Positions 18,506-27,194 of a stretch of 64,000 nt of DNA are shown one piece after another. The DNA comes from Candidatus Saccharibacteria bacterium oral taxon 488 (GTDB lineage Bacteria; Patescibacteriota; Saccharimonadia; Saccharimonadales; Saccharimonadaceae), in NCBI GenBank assembly GCA_010202115.1, contig CP047917.1, positions 372,001 through 436,000 of the forward strand, in the 5' to 3' direction. The translations under genes were made by a program, and so were the position numbers. How positions within the stretch are numbered: the stretch's first letter is position 1; the number at the start of each line of letters is the position of its first letter. The notes under the pieces were generated by a model that was not told the DNA's origin, made no database searches, and saw only the letters and a program-made list of their open reading frames with translations.

Positions 18506-19966
18506 CTATTTTCTCGCTGATTTGTAGAGGTAAAAGCGGTCAGCTTGCTCGGCGTGGCTATTGGTGACGATGCGCTCGAGTGTCCAGCCGTCAGTGTTGG
18601 GGTGCGCCATTTGTTCAGCGCGGGTGATGACGAGCGTAGTACCCTCCGCGGCCGGTTGATTGACGGCGAGTTTGTGCTTGCTATAGCGAGCGACGGTTTC
18701 GTAGAGCGGCGCCTCGTGCGGGTTGGCGACGAGAACGACGTTTTGCCTGCCGGCGATGGCTTTTTGTAGTAGTGGCAAGTCGGTGCTAAATTCATGTACT
18801 GCACCTGAAAAATGACGATACCCATTGGTAAAGCGGTCGAGGCCCGAGAGCACCATCACGCCGATGAGCGCCATCAGCATCAATAAGCCAGTAATGCGGG
18901 CGTAAGGATTACGCGGAAATAGCGAATACCATTGATTGAGCAGCGCCTCGACGCCAACGGCCAGCAGGATAAATAGCGGCAGGATGATAATGCTGGTCAT
19001 TGATGGCTGCAGCACCAGCAGCGGCAAACTCAACAGCAGCCAGACGCCGATCATGTACGAACGCGCGGTGTGGTGGTGCTGGATGGTTTTGAAAAGACCA
19101 AGCACGATCAGAAACAGCGCCGAAAAGTCGAGCACTGGTGCGATCTGACCACCGATAACGGTCGGTTTAACCCAGAAATAATGATACAGCAGCAACCGCA
19201 AATTATCGACCAGCGCCCAACTGAGGCTGTGAATACCGACCAGTGATTTGAGTAGATCGTGATGTGTCGCGGCGAGGAAAATTACCGGCGCACTAGTGAG
19301 CGCGAGAACGACGATCGCTGGTAGCCACTTGAAGCGATTGCGCTTGGCGAGTAGCGCGTAGCGGGTGTGTGGGTGGATCAGCGCTACCAACAGCAGCGTC
19401 AGATGAATATACCAAAAATACGGCGTAAACAGACTCAGGCCGACCGTCGCTGCCAGCAGCAGCCGCCACAAGGCCGAGCCTTTAGCGCGCTGAACGATCA
19501 GGCTGGCAAAGAGCAGGATGAGCGCGGCATAGGTGATGTAGAGGATGTGCGGTGTGAAGCTTTGGGCAAAGAAGATTAGCTGGCCGGTGACCGTCATGAT
19601 GACGAGCGACAGGATGGTGACATTGGGCTTGAACCAGCGCCGCAATAGGAAAAATACGGCGACGGCGGCGATGAATGACAGGATGAGCGACGGCAGCTTG
19701 ATGGTATAGATGGTGACGCCAAATACACTGAACAGTCCACGCTGCAAGAGGTGAAATGGCAAGTTAGTTTGAGCGAGCGATCCGAGGTGACTCGGCGAAA
19801 TAGCATTGGTAGTATTAAGCGCCTCAATTTCCGCCTCGGTTACGCCACCCGGGGCATACAAACTAGCGGCGGTGATGGCCGCACAAAATAGCACAACCAG
19901 CGCCATATAGCCTAGCCAATAGCGCCAGCGATAGACAGCCGAGTCGGCGAGTTTGTGCTTTTTCAT
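18506..19966 (-). CDS. Polytopic membrane protein, GT39/ArnT-like glycosyltransferase
   Basis: 486 residues with about ten to twelve hydrophobic helices. After the first helix the loop reads GGVTEAEIEALNTTN, with the acidic pair typical of the first extracytoplasmic loop of GT-C enzymes (PMT/ArnT type). The next loop (LPFHLLQRGLFSVFGVT, then TIKLPSLILSF) also fits. A soluble C-terminal domain of about 90 residues follows the last helix. It probably transfers a sugar from a polyprenyl-phosphate carrier onto surface proteins or glycolipids. TATAAT lies 8 nt before the ATG. Confidence 0.7.
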   Translation of the reverse strand: MKKHKLADSAVYRWRYWLGYMALVVLFCAAITAASLYAPGGVTEAEIEALNTTNAISPSHLGSLAQTNLPFHLLQRGLFSVFGVTIYTIKLPSLILSFIAAVAVFFLLRRWFKPNVTILSLVIMTVTGQLIFFAQSFTPHILYITYAALILLFASLIVQRAKGSALWRLLLAATVGLSLFTPYFWYIHLTLLLVALIHPHTRYALLAKRNRFKWLPAIVVLALTSAPVIFLAATHHDLLKSLVGIHSLSWALVDNLRLLLYHYFWVKPTVIGGQIAPVLDFSALFLIVLGLFKTIQHHHTARSYMIGVWLLLSLPLLVLQPSMTSIIILPLFILLAVGVEALLNQWYSLFPRNPYARITGLLMLMALIGVMVLSGLDRFTNGYRHFSGAVHEFSTDLPLLQKAIAGRQNVVLVANPHEAPLYETVARYSKHKLAVNQPAAEGTTLVITRAEQMAHPNTDGWTLERIVTNSHAEQADRFYLYKSARK

Positions 19967-19988
19967 TGGTATTGATTATAGCACAATT

Positions 19989-21347
19989 CTAGTCATGCTT
20001 GCGATCCAAGCTCATAAAACGCAGGCGCTCTGGATGGAAGTACAGCTGAATCTTGCCGACCGGGCCGTTACGGTGCTTAGCGATGATCAGGTCGGTGATG
20101 TTTTGGACTTCCGGATTGTCCGGTTCGTAATATCCTGGTCGGTAAATAAAGCTGACGATGTCGGCATCCTGCTCGATGGAGCCAGATTCGCGCAGGTCGG
20201 CTAGCTGTGGAATTGGCGGCGTGCGCGACTCAACTGAACGACTCAGCTGGCTCAGAGCGATCAGCGGCACGTTGAGCTCGCGGGCGATCAACTTCAGGCC
20301 GCGGGAAATTTCCGACACTTCCTGGACGCGGTTGCCGTTGTGATTGTTGGTGGCCTGCATCAGCTGCAGGTAGTCGACGATGATCAGGCCAATTTCGCCT
20401 TCGTGTGCCAACCGGCGAGCCTTGGTGCGCATCTCCAGAATACTGAGGCCCGGCGTATCATCAATGTAAATCGGCGCTTCGGCCATTTCGCCCATGGCCT
20501 CAGACAATTTCTCAAAATCATCGCCGCTCAGATTACCGGTACGAATATTCCAGCTATCAACGCCGGCCGCATCCGCCAGCATGCGGTCGGTCAGCTGTTC
20601 CTTACTCATCTCCAGGCTGAAGAACAGCACCGGCTTTTTCTCGATCGTCGCTACGTTGTACGCTAGGTTAGTCACCAGCGTGGTCTTGCCCATGGCCGGC
20701 CGCGCCGCCAGGATGATCAAATCCGACTTCTGCAGTCCCGCCGTCATGGTGTCCAGATCGCGGTAGCCAGTCCGCATACCGCGCAGGCTGCCCTTGTTGC
20801 GGTGAAGCTCCTCGATGCGGTCAAAACTATCGGTCAAGATGCTTTCCAGGCTGACCAGATCCTGTTTCAATGACTGGTCGGAGACGCTGAATAATTCGGC
20901 CTCGGCTTTTTCTAATAATTCCTGCGTCGTCGTCGATTCGTCGTAGCCAAGCTCGGTGATGCCGCTGCTGGCCTTGATCAGGCGCCGCCGCACCGCCGTT
21001 TGTGCCACCATTTCGGCGTATGCCGCTGCGTGCGCTGCTGTCGGCACGTAGTTGGTGAGTTCCGTCAAATATGCCGAGCCGCCGATGAGTTCCAGCTCGT
21101 CCTTGCGCTTCAGTTCATCAGTTAGGGTCAAGAGGTCAACTGGCTTATGCTTTTCAAACAGCCGCATCATACCACCAAAGATCAGCCCGTGGTTTTTGTC
21201 GTAAAAGTCAGCCGGCCGGACGATTTCCGAGGCGTCGGCCAGGACTTCCTCGTCGATGAGAATCGCGCCGAGCAGGCTTTTTTCGGCGTCTAGGTTTTGG
21301 GGCGGTAATTTGCCCGCGATGGTCTCGGTTTGGGTTGTTTCGCTCAT
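19989..21347 (-). CDS. dnaB: Replicative DNA helicase DnaB
   Basis: 452 residues. Hexameric helicase at the replication fork. N-terminal domain LPPQNLDAEKSLLGAILID, linker, then the RecA-like motor with Walker A ARPAMGKTTLVTN, the SLEMSKEQLTDRML segment, Walker B GLIIVDYLQLM, and the sensor/arginine-finger region ALSQLSRSVESR and RPGYYEPD. Its start overlaps the stop of dnaX by 4 nt (ATGA), an unusual pairing that puts the helicase and clamp-loader genes in one unit. No intein is seen. Confidence 0.97.
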   Translation of the reverse strand: MSETTQTETIAGKLPPQNLDAEKSLLGAILIDEEVLADASEIVRPADFYDKNHGLIFGGMMRLFEKHKPVDLLTLTDELKRKDELELIGGSAYLTELTNYVPTAAHAAAYAEMVAQTAVRRRLIKASSGITELGYDESTTTQELLEKAEAELFSVSDQSLKQDLVSLESILTDSFDRIEELHRNKGSLRGMRTGYRDLDTMTAGLQKSDLIILAARPAMGKTTLVTNLAYNVATIEKKPVLFFSLEMSKEQLTDRMLADAAGVDSWNIRTGNLSGDDFEKLSEAMGEMAEAPIYIDDTPGLSILEMRTKARRLAHEGEIGLIIVDYLQLMQATNNHNGNRVQEVSEISRGLKLIARELNVPLIALSQLSRSVESRTPPIPQLADLRESGSIEQDADIVSFIYRPGYYEPDNPEVQNITDLIIAKHRNGPVGKIQLYFHPERLRFMSLDRKHD

Positions 21348-22876
21348 GATAATTCCTCCAGGTTAACTTCTTCGCCGCCGCCCATTAGCTCGGCAATCTT
21401 CGCAAGCTCGGCGTCTTTGGGCGGGGCTTTTTGCCCAATTGTCGCAATATCTAGTTCGGTGCCGGCGACTTGTTGCACAATTGTCGCAATAAGCGGGCGA
21501 TTCTTGGCGTCATCCAGCTTCTTTTTATTAAAGGCGTTGCCAACGTACAGGGTTAAGGTGTTGCCATCTCGCCGCCAGCTGCACTGTTGCAACAATGTCG
21601 CAATAGCGAATGACTGCTCCTTGGCGAGGGTGATGATTTTATCCCAGTCGATGTTTGTGGCGGAGGCTGGCGGATTGTCCGACGTTGGTTGATGGTCTGC
21701 CAGGGCGGCGGTGCCTGCGGTTTCCTTACCCTTAGAGATATTAGTTTGCTGATTCTTTGGGGTAGTTTTTGGCAAATTTTCTACCGGCTGCGCAGCTGGT
21801 GTTTCTGTATCAGCTGCCGATGACTCTGGCTTATCTATTGGCGATTTGGAAATGGTGAGTGGCGGTTTGGCTGTGGTTTTGGGACTGGTGATCGACGGCG
21901 ATATCAGCTCGGGCGATGTGTCGGTCACCTGTTCCCTATTGTCCATAAATATCGTCAATAATTTCAAGTCCGGATGCGGATGGCGGTCGATCTCGATTAG
22001 CTGCTTGACCAATGTAATTAACTCTGGGCGCTGATGTAAGTGCGCTCGCAGTAGCGACAATAATTGACGGGACAGGACGACCGGATCGATGCCAGTTTGC
22101 TCTAGTTCACCCAGCAGGTTCAGCGCTCCCGGTGCGTCGCGCTGCTGATACAATTCCAGCAGGTTTTCCAACGTCTCGGTAGCGCTCAGCCCCAGGTATT
22201 GAGCAACGTCTGACGCGCTTAGCGGCTTATCAGGGCTGGCTAATGCCGACAATTGATCGAGCATGCTGATGCCATCGCGAAACCCGCCGCGCGAGCGCTC
22301 AGCGATCAGCCGAGCAGCGTCCGCCTCGATGGTAAAGCCTTCTTTCTCAGCAATGGTCGTCAGCTGGCGCGCCATGATGTCCGCTGGAATGGGGCGGAAA
22401 AAAAACTGCTGGACGCGGCTGAGAATGGTGGCGGGCAGCTTGTCGGCGTCGGTAGTCGCCAAGATGAATACTACGTGCTCTGGTGGTTCCTCTAGGGTCT
22501 TTAGCAGCGCGTTAAAGGCAGGCTTGGACAACATATGGACTTCGTCGATAATGTAAATTTTTTTCGGTGCAGAAACGGGCGCGACTTGAGCTTTTTCGCG
22601 CAGGGCGCGGATGTCGTCAACGCCGTTGTTGCTGGCGGCGTCAATTTCAATGATATCCAGGTGCGAGGCTTCCTCGTCGTACGGTAGCTTATTAATTTCA
22701 TGCGCTAAAATTCGCGCTACGCTGGTTTTGCCCACGCCGCGCGGACCCGTCAACAAATACGCATGGGCGATTTTCCCCTGCTCCAGCGCTCGGCGCAAGA
22801 TATTGGTCACGTGATCTTGCCCCAACACCTCGTCCAAGCTGCGGCTGCGATATTTGCGGTACAGTGCCTGACTCAT
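21344..22876 (-). CDS. dnaX: DNA polymerase III subunit tau/gamma, zinc module missing
   Basis: 510 residues. Clamp-loader ATPase that also tethers the polymerase. N-terminal YRKYRSRSLDEVLGQDHV, Walker A GPRGVGKTSVARIL, Walker B IYIIDEVHMLS, sensor 1 FILATTDADKLP and the SRVQQFFF segment are intact. Between the Walker A helix and DIIEIDAASNNG, typical DnaX has about 25 residues with four zinc-binding Cys; here there are only about 12 residues with no Cys (HEINKLPYDEEASHL). A Pro/Thr/Ser-rich linker (about 330-410) precedes a C-terminal domain. The start is 8 nt from TATAAT (22885-22890). Whether a short gamma form is also made was not determined. Confidence 0.95.
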   Translation of the reverse strand: MSQALYRKYRSRSLDEVLGQDHVTNILRRALEQGKIAHAYLLTGPRGVGKTSVARILAHEINKLPYDEEASHLDIIEIDAASNNGVDDIRALREKAQVAPVSAPKKIYIIDEVHMLSKPAFNALLKTLEEPPEHVVFILATTDADKLPATILSRVQQFFFRPIPADIMARQLTTIAEKEGFTIEADAARLIAERSRGGFRDGISMLDQLSALASPDKPLSASDVAQYLGLSATETLENLLELYQQRDAPGALNLLGELEQTGIDPVVLSRQLLSLLRAHLHQRPELITLVKQLIEIDRHPHPDLKLLTIFMDNREQVTDTSPELISPSITSPKTTAKPPLTISKSPIDKPESSAADTETPAAQPVENLPKTTPKNQQTNISKGKETAGTAALADHQPTSDNPPASATNIDWDKIITLAKEQSFAIATLLQQCSWRRDGNTLTLYVGNAFNKKKLDDAKNRPLIATIVQQVAGTELDIATIGQKAPPKDAELAKIAELMGGGEEVNLEELS

Positions 22877-22959
22877 ACTTATGTATTATAGCGCAAAGTG
22901 CGGGATTAGTAAGCCGTTTTGGCGGTTGATCTAAAGACGACTCGCCTCGTGAGCACGCA

Positions 22960-23832
22960 TTAAAACAGCGCCAGCTGTGTGCTGGGTATTTCGATGTTAA
23001 TGGCGCCGTCAATTGTTTGCGCCTGGTAGCCGATGAATTTTTTCACGTTGTATGCTAATAGCTGTCCGTCATATTCAGTAATGAGCACTGAACCGATGAC
23101 GCTGACGACAGTGCCAGCCATGGTTTTATGCCCCGTCATATCAATCACACTACTGAGGTCTCGACCGTCCGTGTGAAAATAATCTTCGCACATGATGAGC
23201 GTCCGATTTGGAAAATCCAGCCCCAGTTTTTGCTGAATGCGTATCAGCGTGTCAGCTAGGGCCTGCTCCGCCGCTGCAGTATCGAGCGGCCGCCTGATCA
23301 GCCCCAGCTTTTTGCTGATGGCCACTGTTTCCATGATGCCACTCAGACCGGCTATTTTCGCTTCATACTGCCGGGCGATCAACGCCGAAGCAAACGTCTC
23401 CAGCTTCACCGCCAAGCGTGCTCCCTGTTCCAGTAGCCGCCGAATGCCGCGTTCTTCCTGCGAGATACCGACTTTGATAACTCCCGGCGCGAAATATGCC
23501 AGATAGACGAAGTGCGGCTGCTGATTGATTTTTTCTTGTTGTGCCGACACCGAATCGGCGTGATAAAACGCTGGATTAAAACCAGTACGGTTACGACATT
23601 TCAGGCAGTTTTCATATTTCTCATCAACCGTGGCACCGTCAGGACAAACCTGACTGCAGTGATTGTCAAAATCCACCCAACCCGTACAATATTTGGCCGA
23701 AAAATCAAACGCCAGTGACAACTCCTGCCCCAAAACATCACCACGCTCAGTCTTGCCGTCAATCTGCCACTCCAGAAATGGCCGGTTTTTGGTATCAAAG
23801 CTGGCGTAGCTTAGCAAAAACTCCCCAGACAT
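22960..23832 (-). CDS. DUF2797 family protein
   Basis: 290 residues matching the DUF2797 pattern. An N-terminal domain has paired Cys (YCTGWVDFDNHCSQVCPDG and ENCLKCRNRTGFN), probably binding metal. It is followed by a GIY-YIG-nuclease-like segment VYLAYFAPGVIKVGISQEERGIRRLLEQGA. The biochemical role of the family is not established. The ATG is 6 nt from TATAAT (23839-23844), which itself directly follows the terminator of the upstream gene. Leaderless mRNA expected. Confidence 0.75.
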   Translation of the reverse strand: MSGEFLLSYASFDTKNRPFLEWQIDGKTERGDVLGQELSLAFDFSAKYCTGWVDFDNHCSQVCPDGATVDEKYENCLKCRNRTGFNPAFYHADSVSAQQEKINQQPHFVYLAYFAPGVIKVGISQEERGIRRLLEQGARLAVKLETFASALIARQYEAKIAGLSGIMETVAISKKLGLIRRPLDTAAAEQALADTLIRIQQKLGLDFPNRTLIMCEDYFHTDGRDLSSVIDMTGHKTMAGTVVSVIGSVLITEYDGQLLAYNVKKFIGYQAQTIDGAINIEIPSTQLALF

Positions 23833-23846
23833 AGCACCATTATATC

Positions 23847-23879
23847 AAAAGCCGCCCGGTAACCGCCCGGGACGGCTTC
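23847..23879 (-). terminator. Intrinsic terminator after the 23894 gene
   Basis: GC-rich hairpin (AAGCCG-CCCGG with CCGGG-CGGCTT) followed on the minus strand by TTTTGATATAATGG. The T-tract runs straight into the -10 box of the next gene, a very compact terminator-promoter junction. Confidence 0.75.
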
Positions 23880-23893
23880 AAATGTCAAACAGT

Positions 23894-24409
23894 CTATAGC
23901 GGCGCTTCGACAGCTGCCCAGGTGGCGTCCGGATTGTCATCAGGGATGATGATGGTGACTTGGTCGCCGACTTCGATGCGGAAGAACGTGACGCTGGCGA
24001 GCAGGATGCGATATTCGCGGCCGTTGGCTTCGACGTAGTAAACGCCGTCGTGTTGCACGAGTGTACCGATGACTTGTTTGCGCGAGACCGGGCCAATTTG
24101 CTTGTAGATAAAGCTGCCGTCTTCGGCGATGGTTAATTTCAAGATGTCGCCCTCAACAAGCTTGGATTTTGAGGCGTAGTTCGCCGGGATTGGATAATTC
24201 TTGCCATCAGGCCCCATCATCATTTGGCCATCAAACACGCCCTCAATTATCTTGCCAGCGACATCGTCCGATGAGGTTTTCGGCGTGACGACTTGCCCGT
24301 CGTCGCCAACGATGCTAATCAGCAGCTCCTTGGCTGCTGCTAAGTTAGTTTCTGCTTCTTGGATGAGCGTCCTGAGGCGCTTAACTTGCTTTTCCGGTAA
24401 ATCAGACAT
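23894..24409 (-). CDS. Conserved-looking hypothetical protein downstream of rplL
   Basis: 171 residues. The N-terminus is a helix with coiled-coil character (EKQVKRLRTLIQEAETNLAAAKELLISIVG). A region with small beta-barrel-like spacing follows (DGQMMMGPDGKNYPIPANYASKS, then LVEGDILKLTIAEDGSFIYKQIGP), and a final beta-rich part ends RIEVGDQVTIIIPDDNPDATW. This looks like a helix plus two OB/SH3-like modules; no family is recognised. It has its own terminator. A role near translation or transcription is only a guess from its position. Confidence 0.7.
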   Translation of the reverse strand: MSDLPEKQVKRLRTLIQEAETNLAAAKELLISIVGDDGQVVTPKTSSDDVAGKIIEGVFDGQMMMGPDGKNYPIPANYASKSKLVEGDILKLTIAEDGSFIYKQIGPVSRKQVIGTLVQHDGVYYVEANGREYRILLASVTFFRIEVGDQVTIIIPDDNPDATWAAVEAPL

Positions 24410-24541
24410 ATGGCTCGCATTCCTTGTCTATTTTGATAGTACGTGAAAGTAATATAGCACTAATTATGTGAGTGTGCAAGTCCCGCCGGCCTATTCGCAT
24501 CGGCTAACGGCTCGTCTTTCCACAAGGACAACAGATAGCCA

Positions 24542-24608
24542 GGTAAAAATGTGGTAATTTTTACCCTTGCCAATAAAACACCGCCCGTGGTATAAGCTCC
24601 GGGCGGCA
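24542..24608 (-). terminator. rplL: Double hairpin terminator after rplL
   Basis: Nearest to rplL: CCGCCCG (24581-24587) pairs with CGGGCGG (24600-24606), followed on the minus strand by TGTTTTATT, a standard intrinsic terminator. About 15 nt further is a second perfect 9-bp AT-rich hairpin, GGTAAAAAT (24542-24550) with ATTTTTACC (24557-24565). Together they end the rplJ-rplL transcript. Confidence 0.75.
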
Positions 24609-24645
24609 TTTCTCTACGAAAACAATCGGTCGTTTCACGCAAAAA

Positions 24646-25023
24646 TTAGCTTAACTCAACGCTAGCGCCGGCGTCCTCGAGCGTCTTCTTGGCAGCTTCA
24701 GCTTCGTCCTTTGACACCTTTTCCTTGACTGGTGCTGGTGCGCCGTCGACGATGGCCTTTGACTCGCCGAGGCCCAAGCCGGTGATTTCCTTGACTGCCT
24801 TGATGACAGCGACTTTTTGAGCACCCGCGTCCTTTAGGGTGACGGTGAACTCAGTTTTTTCATCTTCTGCGGCAGCATCGCCGCCAGCGGCTGGACCGGC
24901 CACCGCAACTGCGGCTGCAGCTGGCTCGATGCCGTATTCATCTTTCAAGTGATTCTTCAATTCATTAACTTCCAGAACTGTTAACTTGGTCAGTTCTTCA
25001 GCCAATTTTTTAATATCAGCCAT
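24646..25023 (-). CDS. rplL: Ribosomal protein L7/L12
   Basis: 125 residues. Stalk protein that recruits translation GTPases. N-terminal dimerisation domain ([27 protein letters not shown]), Ala/Gly-rich hinge ([18 protein letters not shown]) and C-terminal domain ([44 protein letters not shown]) are complete. Preceded by a good Shine-Dalgarno (AGGAGAA). It follows rplJ as usual, with a 157-nt intercistronic region that can fold. Confidence 0.98.
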   Translation of the reverse strand: MADIKKLAEELTKLTVLEVNELKNHLKDEYGIEPAAAAVAVAGPAAGGDAAAEDEKTEFTVTLKDAGAQKVAVIKAVKEITGLGLGESKAIVDGAPAPVKEKVSKDEAEAAKKTLEDAGASVELS

Positions 25024-25051
25024 GGTATTCTCCTTAGATTATTAATTATTT

Positions 25052-25168
25052 ATCATCTCGAGTCATCCAATCTTCAACGCCTCCTCTTTTCGCGCCGGGC
25101 GCCTTCAAGGGCGCTCGGGCTGCAACGCTTTACCGGAGACTTATGAAGACCGAATAACTCGAGATGAT
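25052..25168 (-). other. Long-range inverted repeat between rplJ and rplL
   Basis: ATCATCTCGAGT (25052-25063) and ACTCGAGATGAT (25157-25168) are perfect 12-bp complements enclosing about 93 nt of GC-rich sequence with its own small hairpins. The structure starts 12 nt after the rplJ stop and ends before the rplL Shine-Dalgarno. It is a plausible mRNA processing site or translational control element that sets the L12:L10 ratio (four or six to one in the ribosome). The function is inferred. Confidence 0.5.
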
Positions 25169-25180
25169 TGATTGCTAAAC

Positions 25181-25705
25181 TTAAGCCGTAGCTTTGGCTT
25201 CGATGCCGTCTAGTAAACCGTGCAAATTGCCACCAAGCGCGCCCACGGTGTCGTGGACTGGTGAGAGCAGCTGTGCCACAACTTCGGCAATGAGCTGGTC
25301 TTTGCTTGGCAGGCTCGCCAGCGCCTTGATGTCAGCTTCGTTGATGCTCAAGCCTTCGCCTGAGAAGCCACCGGCCAACTGCAGTGCTGGATGTGTCTTT
25401 GCAAACGTGTCCAGAACTTTCGCTGGCATGACCTCGTCGTCAGCGCTCATGGCGTAGACCAACTGGCCAACCAGTAGGTCGGTGTCAGCTTCTTTGTAGG
25501 TGTCAACGCCCTGTAGCGCTACGCGTACCAAGCGGTTTTTGACCACCTTGATGACGACGTTTGCTTCGCGAGCGGCCTTGCGCAGCTCTTGCAATTCGGC
25601 CACGCTCAGACCCTGGTACCGCGCAAATGCCGTACCTTTGGCATTCTTCAGCAGCTCGGTTAGTTCAGCAACCAAAGTTTGTTTTTTATCGCGTGAAATT
25701 GCCAT
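25181..25705 (-). CDS. rplJ: Ribosomal protein L10
   Basis: 174 residues. Anchors the L7/L12 dimers on 23S rRNA. N-terminal rRNA-binding domain MAISRDKKQTLVAELTELLKNAKGTAFARYQGLSVAELQELRKAAREANVVIKVVKNRL is typical. The C-terminal helix for L12 binding follows KDQLIAEVVAQLLSPVHDTVGALGG. It is preceded by an L10-type leader with attenuator, so it is expected to be autoregulated. Start fixed by an AAGGA Shine-Dalgarno. Confidence 0.97.
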   Translation of the reverse strand: MAISRDKKQTLVAELTELLKNAKGTAFARYQGLSVAELQELRKAAREANVVIKVVKNRLVRVALQGVDTYKEADTDLLVGQLVYAMSADDEVMPAKVLDTFAKTHPALQLAGGFSGEGLSINEADIKALASLPSKDQLIAEVVAQLLSPVHDTVGALGGNLHGLLDGIEAKATA

Positions 25706-25810
25706 AAAAATCCTTTCTTTGATTGGTTCTTGTGTGATTTGACCGATTTGTTAACGTGCGGTAATGGAGAACCTGGTTCTCGTTTTTCTGGGCATTAGCC
25801 GAGCAAACAA

Positions 25811-25921
25811 AAACGTCTTTGATTCTCGCACTACCAAAGACGTGATTAAAACAGTTTTGTTTCATCCCTCGGCGGCATTTTTACACCTCAGTTCCCTTCG
25901 GTCGCACGCTGTCTTTGGTAA
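25811..25921 (-). promoter_or_regulatory. L10 leader with terminator/antiterminator (attenuator)
   Basis: The minus-strand leader begins ACCAAAGACAGCG and continues through GAAGGGAACTGAGGTG and TGCCGCCGAGG, the conserved elements of bacterial ribosomal L10 leaders that bind L10(L12)4. Further down, ACGTCTTTG and CAAAGACGT (25813-25821 with 25835-25843) form a terminator followed by TTTTTGTTTG. The leader's first segment, ACCAAAGAC (25911-25919), is exactly complementary to GTCTTTGGT within the terminator's 5' arm, so the two structures exclude each other. Excess L10 would be expected to shift the balance to termination. Confidence 0.75.
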
Positions 25922-25932
25922 TGTTCCTTAGA

Positions 25933-25961
25933 ATTGTAGCAGAAATGACAACGGGATGCAA
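25933..25961 (-). promoter_or_regulatory. Promoter of rplJ-rplL
   Basis: TTGCAT (25956-25961), a 17-nt spacer and TACAAT (25933-25938) on the minus strand. Transcription would begin near 25926, just upstream of the L10 leader. This separates rplJL from rplA, which lies 80 nt further upstream on the same strand. Confidence 0.7.
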
Positions 25962-26041
25962 GACAATGTTGGCTTTAATTTTCAGGAATATGAAAACGCG
26001 CCCTGCTTAATGCGGAGCGCGTTTATGCCAACAAGCCAACC

Positions 26042-27061
26042 TTACGGTGAAGTTTCAACCTTTACGCTAGGCCCCATGGTGGTGGCGACAGCGATAGATT
26101 TGACGTAAATACCCTTGAGGCTGGATGGCTTTTGGGCGTTCAGACTGGCGAGGAAGGCACGGGTGTTTTCTGCCAGTTTGTCAGCGCCAAACGAAACCTT
26201 ACCAATTGACAGGTGGACGATGGCTTGCTTGTCGACGCGGTACTCGACCTTGCCGGCTTTGGCTTCGGACACGGCCTTGGCGACGTCGGTGGCGACGGTG
26301 CCGGATTTTGGATTTGGCATCAAACCGCGTGGGCCGAGCAGCCGGGCGTACTTGCCAAGCTTCGGCATATATTGCGGCGTTGCGACTAAGATATCAAAGT
26401 TCAATTCTTCCTTGTCCAGCTGCTTCAGGAACTCCTCGTCACCGATGATGTCAGCGCCGGCTTTCTTAGCGGCAGCATGCTCTGACTCTGGTGCGAACAC
26501 TGCTACGCGGACGTCCTTGCCGGTGCCGTGCGGCAGCGCTACGGTTGAGCGGACGTTCTGATCGGCTTGGCGCGGATCAACGCCCAGGCGAACGTGAATT
26601 TCAACGCTGGCGTCGAATTTGACCGGGCTGGTCTCAGTCGCCAGTTTCAGTGCTTCATCAAGGCTGTACAATTTATTTTTCTCAATCTTCTTGGCAGCTT
26701 CCTGATACTTTTTGCCGCGGCGCTCTAGGAGCGGACGCGTGATCGGCTTCGGGCCTTTCTTAACATGCGCTTCAGCGTCGTCGGATTGCGGCGTGGTGTC
26801 GCCTGCTTCTTTGCGAGCTTCTTTTTCGGCTTTCTCGGCAGCCTCGTCAAGGGCTTTTTGGCTGCGCTTGCCGGCCTTGGCGACAACGGCTTCGCGCTCG
26901 GCGATAACGTCTTTATCTTTGGTATCGTGCGGCTTGCTATTTTCAGGCGCGCCTGATTCAGCTTCGGCAATTGCCGCTTCAGTCTCAGCGATAGTATTCT
27001 TGTCGCTGACTGCTAATTTTAGTTCTGCTGCTTTTTCTAACAGCTCGGCTTTCTTGGCCAT
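26042..27061 (-). CDS. rplA: Ribosomal protein L1 with charged N-terminal extension
   Basis: 339 residues from the ATG at 27061; typical L1 has about 230. The C-terminal part is ordinary L1: RGKKYQEAAKKIEKNKLYSLDEALKLA, NVRSTVALPHGTGK, LLGPRGLMPNPKSGTV and GPSVKVETSP. The first ~105 residues are extra. Residues 1-35 (MAKKAELLEKAAELKLAVSD ... ETEAAIAEAE) look like a SAP/HeH helix-extension-helix, a nucleic-acid-binding motif. A Lys/Glu/Ala-rich linker follows. L1 binds the 23S L1 stalk and helps release E-site tRNA; it can also repress its own mRNA. An upstream TTG extension in frame was rejected because AAGGA precedes 27061. Confidence 0.95.
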   Translation of the reverse strand: MAKKAELLEKAAELKLAVSDKNTIAETEAAIAEAESGAPENSKPHDTKDKDVIAEREAVVAKAGKRSQKALDEAAEKAEKEARKEAGDTTPQSDDAEAHVKKGPKPITRPLLERRGKKYQEAAKKIEKNKLYSLDEALKLATETSPVKFDASVEIHVRLGVDPRQADQNVRSTVALPHGTGKDVRVAVFAPESEHAAAKKAGADIIGDEEFLKQLDKEELNFDILVATPQYMPKLGKYARLLGPRGLMPNPKSGTVATDVAKAVSEAKAGKVEYRVDKQAIVHLSIGKVSFGADKLAENTRAFLASLNAQKPSSLKGIYVKSIAVATTMGPSVKVETSP

Positions 27062-27194
27062 ACTAATCCTTTCTGTGGTACAAACGGCGACTCGCGACTT
27101 CTCGAGCGAATTTGCCTCCCAGCATTGATTTGATGATGGTGAAATTATACCTGAAATAGTACAGGAAAGCAACCGAGGGTTATACTACGAGATA

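Noticed and set aside
26042..27172. Longer L1 start at a TTG (27172)
   Set aside because: The extra 37 residues are non-conserved, and the ATG at 27061 has AAGGA upstream.
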